Of a stretch of DNA of 64,000 nucleotides, positions 54,244 through 62,583 are shown piece after piece. The first letter of the stretch is position 1. Each line of letters starts with the position of its first letter. The position numbers and the translations under genes were made by a program. The notes beneath the pieces were generated by a model. It was not told the origin of the DNA. It searched no databases and was given only the letters and a program-made list of their open reading frames with translations. The DNA comes from Methylophilus sp. Leaf416 (lineage in GTDB: Bacteria > Pseudomonadota > Gammaproteobacteria > Burkholderiales > Methylophilaceae): NCBI RefSeq assembly GCF_001424665.1, contig NZ_LMQS01000005.1, positions 62,322 through 126,321 of the forward strand, read 5' to 3'.

Positions 54244-54618
54244 TTAATAACTGCTGCGTTCTTTCCATGCCTCATCCAGCACTTTGGATTTTTGCTCGAA
54301 TACGGCTTTTTTGGCTTCCAGATCGCGTTCAGTCTGCGCTTTTTCGTTCTGGTATTGTTGCAGTCTTTCCTGTTCCTTGGCAATCAGTTCCTCTTGCGAT
54401 TTGATGCGCTGGTTCAAGTCATTCAGCTTGCTCATGGCATCGCCAACAGCATCACGGGCAGATGCCGCATCTTTCTGTTCCGGCAGGATGCTTCTGGCCA
54501 TTACTGATTGACTAAAAACAGTCATCGCCACTGCTGCGAACATGAATGAAGCAATTAGCGAATAAGTAACAAGAGATGAAGCGAGTGGTGGTGTAGCAGC
54601 GTTTTGTTTTAAGCGCAT
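54244..54618 (-). CDS. Small coiled-coil protein with N-terminal membrane anchor
   Basis: Encodes 124 residues from ATG 54618 (MRLKQNAATPP), which has GGAG at the right distance; the open frame runs further but without a better start. A hydrophobic stretch (about 14-40, SLVTYSLIASFMFAAVAMTV) is a signal or anchor. From about 50 to 120 the protein is one charged helix (LNQRIKSQEELIAKEQERLQ), a likely coiled coil. I do not recognise it. It may face the periplasm, between ompW and pqqA, with no visible partner. Confidence 0.65.
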   Translation of the reverse strand: MRLKQNAATPPLASSLVTYSLIASFMFAAVAMTVFSQSVMARSILPEQKDAASARDAVGDAMSKLNDLNQRIKSQEELIAKEQERLQQYQNEKAQTERDLEAKKAVFEQKSKVLDEAWKERSSY

Positions 54619-54781
54619 GTATAACTCCGTGAGTATAAAAACAGACTCTTTAGAAAATTTATCTTGAACACAATTGTACTTGCGAATGCAGCATTGGCAA
54701 GCCATTGTTTTTTAGTAAGCCAGCTGGACATAAGGTTCCTGATTGTATAGCTGGTTGTAATGTTTAAGGACGACGGCCAAC

Positions 54782-54806
54782 AAAAAACCCGCCTATCTGG
54801 CGGGTT
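54782..54806 (-). terminator. Intrinsic terminator after pqqA
   Basis: On the minus strand AACCCGCC-AGATA-GGCGGGTT is a perfect 8-bp stem followed by TTTT. It starts 24 bases after the pqqA stop, so no pqqB-E genes can be co-transcribed efficiently. Confidence 0.88.
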
Positions 54807-54829
54807 TCTGTTAAATCAGCGTTGACTGA

Positions 54830-54901
54830 TTATTTGTTCATAACGTACATAGTTACTTCAAAGCCAAAACGCATTTCAGTAGCAGCTGGTTTAGTCCACA
54901 T
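54830..54901 (-). CDS. pqqA: PqqA, precursor peptide of the PQQ cofactor
   Basis: Encodes only 23 residues, beginning MWTKPAATEMRFGF and continuing EVTMYVMNK. Glu 15 and Tyr 19, in the spacing E-x3-Y, are the two residues that PqqE and the later enzymes join and convert to pyrroloquinoline quinone. The Trp-Thr-Lys-Pro start is also typical. AAGGAG lies seven bases before the ATG. A terminator follows directly, so this is an orphan pqqA; pqqB-E must lie elsewhere. It is on the same strand as, and 145 bases after, a TonB/ABC operon. PQQ serves methanol and other alcohol dehydrogenases in the periplasm. Confidence 0.93.
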   Translation of the reverse strand: MWTKPAATEMRFGFEVTMYVMNK

Positions 54902-55046
54902 GATAATCTCCTTTTGGTTGTTAAGTGCATCTGAGCGATGTACTTGTATGACTCTCACTATACGCACCTGTTTCAAAATCACCCTGAAGCGATCACTTAA
55001 AAAAGGCTCATGATTTTACGTAGTTTTAGCTTATGCATTACTCGAG

Positions 55047-56300
55047 CTAATCTTCAAACACTGGCAGACGCATGTAAGCGTCAGTCGTAAAAGGCTTCTC
55101 CTCAAACAGGTAAGGGTATAGATAGAGCCTTAACTGTGTATGGAACCTGGTAATGCGTTGCCGTTGTGCTAACAGGTCAGGCACATCGCTCTGTGCAATG
55201 TCTTCCAGGTTACGTTGTACCCATACTGTCGGCAAAAATCTGGCTAGCAAGCCAGTGGCTTGGTTACGTTGATTGAGTGCCTGTTCACGTGCGGAAACTT
55301 GTGATTCTAGTTTTACATCTGCCATATGTTGGAAAGCGTAATACCATTTCCAGTGAAAACGCTCTGTCACTGGCGGTGAGTCTTTCCACTGCTGATACAG
55401 TGCATAAAACGGCGTCAGCGTGTCTTCTTTGGGCAAGTCCCACGCACCATGTACCCATTGCCGGTGCTGCAAGGCAATCTGGCTGCCGTCCTGTAATGGG
55501 TAATGGTGATGCAGCCACAGCTGGGAAAGATTGGGCAATACTACGCAGAGCATGACCCAGATGCTAGCCAACAGCATGGCGTTGAAATTGGCGTTGAGCG
55601 CGCGTTTACGCAGGCTGATGGCCGCGCATAATACAGACCAGAAAAAAGTATATAAGGCAGTGATCGCCAGTATGCGTATCAACGGCGAAAATGAAAGTGT
55701 TTGCGTGGCAGCAAGTAACAATAGCGGCAACACGAATGTGAGCGCGACCAGCAGCCAGCGGGATAATACTCGGTTACCCCAAAACAATTTTGGCTCGGCC
55801 ATCAAACTTCGTAAAAACAGTAGTCTTTGAGCTTGCTGCTCGCTGGCTTTTAAGTCGTGCATCAGGGCGATACATAGCAAAGGCGCAAAAAATACCAGAA
55901 GGAAAGCGTAATCAAACGTACCCAGCATCACATATTCAGGATGATGGGATTCACCATCGTAAAGCTGGCCTTGCAAGCCCAATAAACGTATGCGCTGTAC
56001 ATAGGGAATGACCAACCGGTTACCCAGTGCAATAAAACTCCACTCGCCAGGGCTATGGTACACATTATGGAACAGGTAATAGCCCAGTTCGCCAGCGTCC
56101 AGCGTTCCATGATGGCTATGGTGTTCGAGAAAATCCTGCTTGCGCAAAATTTCTTCCTGTTTTGCCTGGTTGATCTGTGCGTTAATGTGATTGATATTTT
56201 GCCAGCCGTTATACAGGCTAAAGCCGGTCAAAAACAGGCTTAGCAGCAGCAATATAATGATGCTGCGTTGCTTGAGCAATAAAGTCAGTTCATGTTTCAT
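55047..56300 (-). CDS. ABC-2 type permease with DUF3526-like domain (second permease)
   Basis: Encodes 417 residues: one membrane helix at about 13-30, a large outside loop (about 32-135), then some five helices (about 138-265) and a C-terminal loop region. This is the DUF3526 layout. The loops are rich in His (LEHHSHHG, SHHPEY, LHHHYP, QHRQWVHG). With the second permease and the ATPase it forms a complete transporter related in form to NosFY. The cargo is unknown. It is the last gene of the four-gene operon and overlaps the preceding gene by four bases. Confidence 0.8.
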   Translation of the reverse strand: MKHELTLLLKQRSIIILLLLSLFLTGFSLYNGWQNINHINAQINQAKQEEILRKQDFLEHHSHHGTLDAGELGYYLFHNVYHSPGEWSFIALGNRLVIPYVQRIRLLGLQGQLYDGESHHPEYVMLGTFDYAFLLVFFAPLLCIALMHDLKASEQQAQRLLFLRSLMAEPKLFWGNRVLSRWLLVALTFVLPLLLLAATQTLSFSPLIRILAITALYTFFWSVLCAAISLRKRALNANFNAMLLASIWVMLCVVLPNLSQLWLHHHYPLQDGSQIALQHRQWVHGAWDLPKEDTLTPFYALYQQWKDSPPVTERFHWKWYYAFQHMADVKLESQVSAREQALNQRNQATGLLARFLPTVWVQRNLEDIAQSDVPDLLAQRQRITRFHTQLRLYLYPYLFEEKPFTTDAYMRLPVFED

Positions 56301-57703
56301 AAGCGGTGCGACACTTTAAAAAGCAAACATCCCGGGATGAATATCCAACCCAGCAACACGAGAAAGCCTGCCAGAATGCTGCTACGGCTGATGGCCATAG
56401 GTGACAAATGAACCGGAGGGCGGGGTGCTTTCTTCCAGAAATCTGCGGATACACGGGTGTTCTTATCGTCACGCTGAATGACTTTGAACGTGTGGACCTG
56501 GTTGAGGTATTGAATTAATTTGTAGCGACGATCTTCTGCTTGACGGATAAATGCCTGGTGATGCGGCAGGTCATTGCCGGCGCTGGCCATCTGTATATAT
56601 TGCAACGCCAATGCAGGTGTTAACCACAACCAGTGCCGAATACTTTCATTCTGTTTAGCAAGTTGCGCATCGTGAAGCACTTGCTGTTCACGATAAACGG
56701 CAGTGGTTAAGCGTTCGCCTTCCTGCATCAATATGCCCTGATAGTTCACTGGCAGATCTTCTACACTGCTGACATGGTATTTTTTCAATACGCTTTCTTT
56801 AAAAGCGGCAAAATGCGGATCGTTGGGATTATGGCTGTCACCTATGGCCTGCAATTTAGTTTCCGCATGGTATTCAGCTTCTGTTCTTGGTTGGGTCGGG
56901 TATGAAATCTGGGCCAGATTCGCTAATCCTCGCGGGAAAATAATGCAGATACATACCCAGCACAGCAGCAAGGTCAGCAACGCACCATGTAATTGCTTGC
57001 TGAACCACGACACGGCCACGACCAGCAGGCACCATCCGGCGATATAAAGCACTTGCGAGAGCGCTAGGATAGACAACCTGAGCAAAGCCTGCTCACTCTG
57101 CCAGCTACAGGCCAGGATCAACAGGGTTTGCAAACACAATAAGAAAAACAGTGGCAAAAACAACGCCAGCCATTTTCCGCTCGCGATTGCCCAGCCAGGC
57201 GTGCCGTTGCCGCGCATAAAAGCGAGAATGCCACTGTTTTTATCGGCGGTGACCGTGGCATAGGCAATCATGATTAAAAACAGCGGCATCCACCATTGCA
57301 CAATCATGGCCGGGGTAATCAATGGGAAGCGGCCAAGACTGGTGGCCTCGGTGGCCGGATTGAAATTTGCGCTATTTAACCGGTGCGCTTCAAGGTAGAC
57401 CAGGTGCCCGGATTGATCGAGTATGCCCGGCTCGATCACGCTGAGCGGGTGAACTGGTTTGGCGACAAAATCACCGTAATGTGAAACGCGATGCGGATGG
57501 CGGTCAGGTTGCGATTGCCAGTCATGCTGGCTACGTGCCGTGACTTCTGCGACGGTGTTTGCATGGTCTTGCCAGTGATGATGGGCGGCAAGTGCGGCAA
57601 TCGTCCATAGAGCAACTAATACCAGCAATAACAAAGCAGGAACGCGTGCATACCATAAGCGCCGCCATTCATTGATGGCGATTTTCCAGATCAATGAGTT
57701 CAT
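56297..57703 (-). CDS. ABC-2 type permease with DUF3526-like domain (first permease)
   Basis: Encodes 468 residues. One helix at about 20-40, a long outside loop, a group of helices at about 130-270, another loop, and a last helix near the C-terminus. The first loop holds AAHHHWQDH and DRHPHRVSHYGDF, again His-rich. It is a paralogue of the downstream permease, so the pair is probably a heterodimer. It overlaps both neighbours by four bases. Confidence 0.8.
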   Translation of the reverse strand: MNSLIWKIAINEWRRLWYARVPALLLLVLVALWTIAALAAHHHWQDHANTVAEVTARSQHDWQSQPDRHPHRVSHYGDFVAKPVHPLSVIEPGILDQSGHLVYLEAHRLNSANFNPATEATSLGRFPLITPAMIVQWWMPLFLIMIAYATVTADKNSGILAFMRGNGTPGWAIASGKWLALFLPLFFLLCLQTLLILACSWQSEQALLRLSILALSQVLYIAGWCLLVVAVSWFSKQLHGALLTLLLCWVCICIIFPRGLANLAQISYPTQPRTEAEYHAETKLQAIGDSHNPNDPHFAAFKESVLKKYHVSSVEDLPVNYQGILMQEGERLTTAVYREQQVLHDAQLAKQNESIRHWLWLTPALALQYIQMASAGNDLPHHQAFIRQAEDRRYKLIQYLNQVHTFKVIQRDDKNTRVSADFWKKAPRPPVHLSPMAISRSSILAGFLVLLGWIFIPGCLLFKVSHRL

Positions 57704-58410
57704 ACCTGTCCCTGATATAGTCTTTTGAGGCTATCCAGCGTGATTGCTGATTCGTTCAAAGCTACCGGTTGTAACTGGCCGTTGGTCAGCATCAGCAAAC
57801 GATCAGAAAAGGCGATGGCAGACAGTACGTCATGCGTCACCACCAGCACGCCCATACCACGCTCTTTGCATTGCACAATGAGTTGGTTCAGCTCTTCGGT
57901 GGCCTGGGGGTCAAGCCCGGAATTGGGTTCATCCAGCAACAAGAGTTTTGCCTGTTTTGCCAGCGCGAATGCCAGCATCACCTTTTGTTTCATGCCTTTG
58001 GAGTATTCGCTACAAGGGCGATGCCAGGATTGCTCAGGCAAGCCAGCCATGGTTAGGCAGGTTGCAATATCCATGCTCTGGCTGATGGCACCCAGGCTTA
58101 AAAAGTAACGGATATTTTCAATCGCGGAGAGATGGCCGTATACCGCCGGTTGTTCGGGCACATATGCGAGATGCGACAAAGCCTGATTTCTTGCTTGTGC
58201 GATAGCAATACCGGCGATCAGGATTGAACCTGTTTGCTCGGCCGCATCTTGTAACACAAGAATGCTTTTCAGCAGGGTAGATTTACCTGCGCCATTGCTG
58301 CCTAACACTGAGACGACTTCACCAGCACGCAGGTTCAGGTCTAGCTGGTTTAAAATTTGACGCCCGGCAAAACGCAGGCTTAATTGTTGGATCGATAGTA
58401 ATGCAGTCAT
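57700..58410 (-). CDS. ABC transporter ATP-binding protein
   Basis: Encodes 236 residues. GSNGAGKSTLLKSI is Walker A, YSKGMKQKVMLAFALAKQ the signature region (SKGMKQK), LLLLDEPNSGLDPQ Walker B, and VVTHD the H-loop. The SKGMKQK form is that of CcmA/NosF-type ATPases that pair with ABC-2 permeases. It overlaps both the TonB receptor gene and the first permease gene by four bases, so all four products are likely made together. Confidence 0.9.
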   Translation of the reverse strand: MTALLSIQQLSLRFAGRQILNQLDLNLRAGEVVSVLGSNGAGKSTLLKSILVLQDAAEQTGSILIAGIAIAQARNQALSHLAYVPEQPAVYGHLSAIENIRYFLSLGAISQSMDIATCLTMAGLPEQSWHRPCSEYSKGMKQKVMLAFALAKQAKLLLLDEPNSGLDPQATEELNQLIVQCKERGMGVLVVTHDVLSAIAFSDRLLMLTNGQLQPVALNESAITLDSLKRLYQGQV

Positions 58411-60470
58411 TTGAAATCCACAGTTGCAGTTAGCATAAAGTTACGGCCGGCACCCGGGGCGAAATTCAGCTGGTTAGTCGCACCTGTGGATGAAAAGTCA
58501 TACACATACTCATAATATTTATCGAAAATATTGTTAGCCAGCAAACTGACTCGCCCCCAGTTAGTTTTGTAATCCACATTCGCGTTAGTAAGCGTGTAAG
58601 CGCCATATTTGCCGCCCTGATTGCTTTCGTTGACGTAATAAGCGCCCTGGCGGTCAATGTGAAGCCGCGCAATCCAGTCAGCGTTTGGGGTAATTTGCAG
58701 GCCTAAAGAAGCCGTGTGGTCCGGGATACTGCGTATCGTGTTGCCCTGGAAGCTTGGATTAAGCGCATTCGGCTCATCAATTTTGGCATACACTTTAGAG
58801 AGATTACCCCAGAAGCTTAAGTAGTCATTTAACTTATAATCCACACTGGCATCCACGCCTTGCCTGCGCGTTGCACCCAGTAATCGGCGGGTGCCATCGA
58901 TATTGATAAACTCATTTTCAGCTTTTTGCTGCCAGTATGAGAGGCGAGTGTTCAGATCGTTACTCCAGGCGCTTTTCAGGCCTAGTTCCCAGCCATCATT
59001 GATAGCAACATCGACGGGCACCCTGGTACCTGATCTGTCAAACAAATTTAAATCATTGCCTGTCGGTGTTTGAAAACTGCGCCCAGCATTGACAAACAAA
59101 GTTTGTTGCTCATTCAAGTTTGCAAAGATATTGAATTTAGGCTGAACGATGGTTTGATCATCCAGCATGTTTGTTCTGAGTGTAATATCGTTTGAAATAA
59201 ATGTGTTTTTGGGATCGCTGCTAAGACGATCCACTCGATAGGCAATATTCCAGCGCAACCAGTCTAAAGGTGTATTCTCAAATTTTGCGTAGACACCCTG
59301 TGCATTAAAAACATAGGTGGCATCGCGGCGGATTTGTCCATTGCTAGGACGGTAACGAAATTCGTTTACAGCCTGATGTTCAATATCGTAGCCTGTTTCA
59401 AATGCCCACTGTGGATTGATTTTCCAGTTGAGTTTGGCAATGAGACCAGTGGAAGTTTGATCATCAAATCTATTTTCTTGAACTGAGTTAACAAAACGCA
59501 CAACCCGCTCTCGGTCAAAATTCTGCCAGTAACCCTTGATGCTAACATCCACATCATTATTAAAGAAATAGTCGTAATGCAGACTTAAATGCTTGAATTC
59601 TTTCTCGCCGCTATCGTTAAGCGCATTCGGCGCTACGCCAGTTCTGTTGGAGCGAGCCTGCGCTTTTGGCATATAGCCAGGCGCTTCCGGTGAGTTGTAT
59701 TTGCCGTATTTGGCACTTAAGGCAAGGGTGGATTGGTCAAAATCCAATTGCCAGCGGCCGGATAAAGCTATTTTCTCATTCTCGGTATGGTCCCGGAAAC
59801 CGTTGCCTTTGCGGTAGCCCATCGCATAGTTTTGTGTGAAATCGCCTTGCTTTTCGCCATAATAGCCTTGCATTTCGCGCGTTTGAAAACTGCCATAGCC
59901 AAATTGCAATTGCTTGCCGGTGTCCTTGCGTGTTTCGACCTTATAGTTACCGGCTGTGGCAAACAAACCAGTGGTGGCATCACTGGTCCCTTTAAATACC
60001 TGGATGTTCTGGATATTGGTCGGGAACAGGTAATCCAGCTCGCTCAATCCGGAAAATAAATTGGAAGGGATACCATCGACCAGCAATTTGGCATTCGGTG
60101 TTTCGCCGTCACCGCTAAAGCCGCGGATAGAGATTTCGGTATTCACTATGCCCTGGCTGTAGCGTGAGAGAACCACACCTGGCGTTTTACTGAATAATTC
60201 CAGCGTATCGGTTACATGTTCATATTCAAGTTCATCGCGGGTGATGACATCAACAGAACCGGCCAGGCTTTTATCGGTGGCAGAGACCTGCTCTTTTTTA
60301 CCGAGAACGATCACGCTATCCAGTTCAATGTTAACCGGCTCTTTGGCTTTGCTTTTTTGTCGGCTGCTGTCTTTAATTTTTTCTGGTACTTCTATTTCCT
60401 CCGCTGATACCGATACGGCAGGTAGTAATATCATTGCCAGCAGACTGACAATTGTTTTTTGATGCGGCAT
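58407..60470 (-). CDS. TonB-dependent outer membrane receptor
   Basis: Encodes 687 residues. A signal peptide (about 1-23, ending SVSA), a Lys/Glu-rich stretch and a TonB-box-like LDSVIVLGKK (about 50-59) lead to the plug (LELFSKTPGVVLSRYS, SIRGFSGDGETPNAKLLVDG) and a 22-strand barrel ending RNFMLTATVDFK. The C-terminal aromatic-x-Lys end is usual. Receptors of this kind import metal chelates or cofactors such as cobalamin, and one in E. coli (PqqU/YncD) imports PQQ. It heads the operon with an ABC exporter-type system and lies two genes from pqqA, but the ligand is not shown by sequence. Confidence 0.92.
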   Translation of the reverse strand: MPHQKTIVSLLAMILLPAVSVSAEEIEVPEKIKDSSRQKSKAKEPVNIELDSVIVLGKKEQVSATDKSLAGSVDVITRDELEYEHVTDTLELFSKTPGVVLSRYSQGIVNTEISIRGFSGDGETPNAKLLVDGIPSNLFSGLSELDYLFPTNIQNIQVFKGTSDATTGLFATAGNYKVETRKDTGKQLQFGYGSFQTREMQGYYGEKQGDFTQNYAMGYRKGNGFRDHTENEKIALSGRWQLDFDQSTLALSAKYGKYNSPEAPGYMPKAQARSNRTGVAPNALNDSGEKEFKHLSLHYDYFFNNDVDVSIKGYWQNFDRERVVRFVNSVQENRFDDQTSTGLIAKLNWKINPQWAFETGYDIEHQAVNEFRYRPSNGQIRRDATYVFNAQGVYAKFENTPLDWLRWNIAYRVDRLSSDPKNTFISNDITLRTNMLDDQTIVQPKFNIFANLNEQQTLFVNAGRSFQTPTGNDLNLFDRSGTRVPVDVAINDGWELGLKSAWSNDLNTRLSYWQQKAENEFINIDGTRRLLGATRRQGVDASVDYKLNDYLSFWGNLSKVYAKIDEPNALNPSFQGNTIRSIPDHTASLGLQITPNADWIARLHIDRQGAYYVNESNQGGKYGAYTLTNANVDYKTNWGRVSLLANNIFDKYYEYVYDFSSTGATNQLNFAPGAGRNFMLTATVDFK

Positions 60471-60593
60471 TTTTCTCTTCCCTGAGGATTTATTTTAGAT
60501 TTATCCGGACAATCTCATCATTATAAATCCCTCAATTTAGCTTTCTCACTAAAAAACCTGACTGTCATTCACAAAAAAACATGAAGTAGACGT

Positions 60594-60631
60594 CGTGATA
60601 CTTTTATGGGAATCCGTGTCACTTTTATGAG
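60594..60631. repeat. 21-bp-period direct repeat upstream of the TonB/ABC operon
   Basis: CGTGATACTTTTATGGG (60594-60610) and CGTGTCACTTTTATGAG (60615-60631) agree at 14 of 17 positions. They are exactly 21 bases apart, two helical turns, so both copies face the same side of the DNA. They lie about 125-160 bases before the receptor start. This is a likely regulator-binding site. The remaining bases to the receptor gene hold no match to a known operator beyond a weak Fur-like half site. Confidence 0.5.
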
Positions 60632-60650
60632 CATTCTTTAATTTGATAGA

Positions 60651-61325
60651 TCACCAGATCGCATCTAATGCCAGCACCACACGTGTCGTAGTTTCTGCTA
60701 TCTGGGGTGAGCGATGAATAGCGCCACCATGTTGATTGCCTTGCCACAAACTCCCTTTGAGCAATACCAATGCTTGCTCAGGCGCCTGACGTATGCCTTG
60801 AGGATGCAGGACTAGCGATTGGTTGAATATTTCATCGGTCGGGTGTGTGCTGGCAAATGCATTTCTATTGCAAAATGCTTCGTCCAGCCATTCAGTACCT
60901 GGGCCGAGATAAGTGCACAGCAGGCGGATGCCGGTGCGGTCAATATGAAACTTAGGGCACATGGCATGCTTCAGCACTTCCAGCCTGATGCCTACCGAAG
61001 GACAATCCATCAGGTCAGCATAAAGCTTAACCAGCAGGCAGATATCAGCGAGCAAATCTTGTTTGCCGATGCCTTCAGGTAGACGTAGTTGTCGGTCAAG
61101 CAGGGCAGGCATTGTTTCTTTTTGTCTTGTCGTCAGCCTGCTGCCAGCGCTGAGCTGGTTGCTGAATTGCTGCAAATAAGCAGATATTCTCGGGTTGTTA
61201 GGCCTTGTGACAATACCTACTTGTTGAGAGGGTTCAAAAATAGACAGACATTCCATCGCGTCAAAATCTATATTCATGCCGGGCAACGAAGTGGTCTGAT
61301 GCGATATTTGCTTGGTGAGGCGCAT
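60651..61325 (-). CDS. DUF1826 family protein
   Basis: Encodes 224 residues. The conserved parts are FEPSQQVGIVTRPNNPRISA, the segment HIDRTGIRLLCTYLGPGTEW and VLLKGSLWQGNQHGGAIHRS with PQI. The His residues in HIDR and GGAIHRSP look like a metal or 2-oxoglutarate-oxygenase type site, though this is inference. DUF1826 genes are often found beside COG0523 and dksA-like genes in zinc-limitation loci, and that is the context here. It lies three bases after the CobW-like gene. Function unknown. Confidence 0.8.
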   Translation of the reverse strand: MRLTKQISHQTTSLPGMNIDFDAMECLSIFEPSQQVGIVTRPNNPRISAYLQQFSNQLSAGSRLTTRQKETMPALLDRQLRLPEGIGKQDLLADICLLVKLYADLMDCPSVGIRLEVLKHAMCPKFHIDRTGIRLLCTYLGPGTEWLDEAFCNRNAFASTHPTDEIFNQSLVLHPQGIRQAPEQALVLLKGSLWQGNQHGGAIHRSPQIAETTTRVVLALDAIW

Positions 61326-61327
61326 GA

Positions 61328-62563
61328 TTACACCATTTCCTCTGTCACTTGTTGCTCTATTTCATCATGCTCACCCATAGACCACCGCGGGAATGGGTCG
61401 GGGAGTCTACGCCAGGCATCCATACCCAAAGCAATCTCATGCTCGGTTAGCAGGCAGGCATCAAAACCGGCGATCAGGGCTTCTTTCTGCATATGCATGC
61501 CAATAATCACCAGTTCTTGCTGACGGTCGCCGTACGGTGCTTGCATGCGTGCGTGTATCTCCTGCAGGCTTTCCGCATCGTCCGGCCAATGCTCGCTTGG
61601 GGTCGCTGCCCACCAGATGCCCGCCAGTTCCGTACGCGTGACGGCGCCTGCCTGTGACCACATGACGCAAAACTCAGGGCGAGAGGCAATCCAGTAACGT
61701 CCTTTGGATCTGACCACGCCTGGCCACTCGGTATTCAGCCATTGCCATAACCGTTGCGGATGAAAAGGCTTGCGCGAACGGTAGACAAAGCTGGAAATGC
61801 CATATTCCTCCGTCTCAGGCACATGCTCGCCGCGTAATTCCTGCAACCAGCCCGGCGCATCGGCTGCCAGGTCAAAATCAAACAATCCGGTATTCATAAC
61901 GCGGTTAAGCGGCACTTTGCCAAAACTGCTATGGAGGATGTGAGCACGAGGGTTTAAAGCTTTTAAAATACCTTCCAGTTGCGCTATTTCTTCCAGCGTC
62001 ATCAGGTCAGTTTTATTCAGCAGTAGCACATCGCAAAACTCGATCTGGTCAACCAGTAAATCAACCACCGTACGCTGGTCTTCTTCACCCAGTGATTCGC
62101 CACGCTCGCTGAGCAATGTTTGAGAACTATAGTCTTTGAGGAAGTGATAACCATCCACCACGGTGACCATGGTATCCAGCTGTGCAACATCCGCCAGCGA
62201 AATGCCATCTTCATCGGCAAAGGTAAACGTCTCGGCAATCGGTAAAGGCTCTGAAATGCCGGTGGTTTCAATGAGCAGGTAATCAAAACGGTTCTCTTTC
62301 GCCAGACGTGTGATTTCCACCAGCAAATCTTCACGTAAAGTACAGCAGATGCAACCATTACTCATTTCTACCAGCTTTTCTTCCTGGCGTGATAACTCAG
62401 CACCGCCATCACGCACCAGTTGCGCGTCTATGTTCACATCCGACATATCGTTAACAATGACTGCCACCCGCTTGCCTTCGCGGTTATTGAGAATATGGTT
62501 GAGCAGGGTGGTTTTGCCAGCACCTAGAAAGCCGGAGAGTACTGTCACAGGGAGTTTTTTCAT
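61328..62563 (-). CDS. COG0523 (CobW-like) metal-chaperone GTPase, zinc-linked
   Basis: Encodes 411 residues from ATG 62563 ([11 protein letters not shown]), which has AAGGA upstream; an ATG 15 bases earlier has none. GFLGAGKTT (11-19) is Walker A, CICC (71-74, in [13 protein letters not shown]) is the metal-binding motif, [10 protein letters not shown] is the switch region and LLNKTDL is the guanine motif. The segment [16 protein letters not shown] is typical of the Zur-regulated ZigA-like branch. Such proteins are thought to deliver zinc to enzymes in scarcity. The cluster with a zinc-independent DksA and Zur supports that role. Confidence 0.88.
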   Translation of the reverse strand: MKKLPVTVLSGFLGAGKTTLLNHILNNREGKRVAVIVNDMSDVNIDAQLVRDGGAELSRQEEKLVEMSNGCICCTLREDLLVEITRLAKENRFDYLLIETTGISEPLPIAETFTFADEDGISLADVAQLDTMVTVVDGYHFLKDYSSQTLLSERGESLGEEDQRTVVDLLVDQIEFCDVLLLNKTDLMTLEEIAQLEGILKALNPRAHILHSSFGKVPLNRVMNTGLFDFDLAADAPGWLQELRGEHVPETEEYGISSFVYRSRKPFHPQRLWQWLNTEWPGVVRSKGRYWIASRPEFCVMWSQAGAVTRTELAGIWWAATPSEHWPDDAESLQEIHARMQAPYGDRQQELVIIGMHMQKEALIAGFDACLLTEHEIALGMDAWRRLPDPFPRWSMGEHDEIEQQVTEEMV

Positions 62564-62583
62564 GGCGTTTTCCTTCATTGTTT

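Noticed and set aside
60500-60530. Fur box upstream of the TonB receptor
   Set aside because: Only one half (TATAATGAT on the minus strand) resembles the consensus; the second half has few matches.
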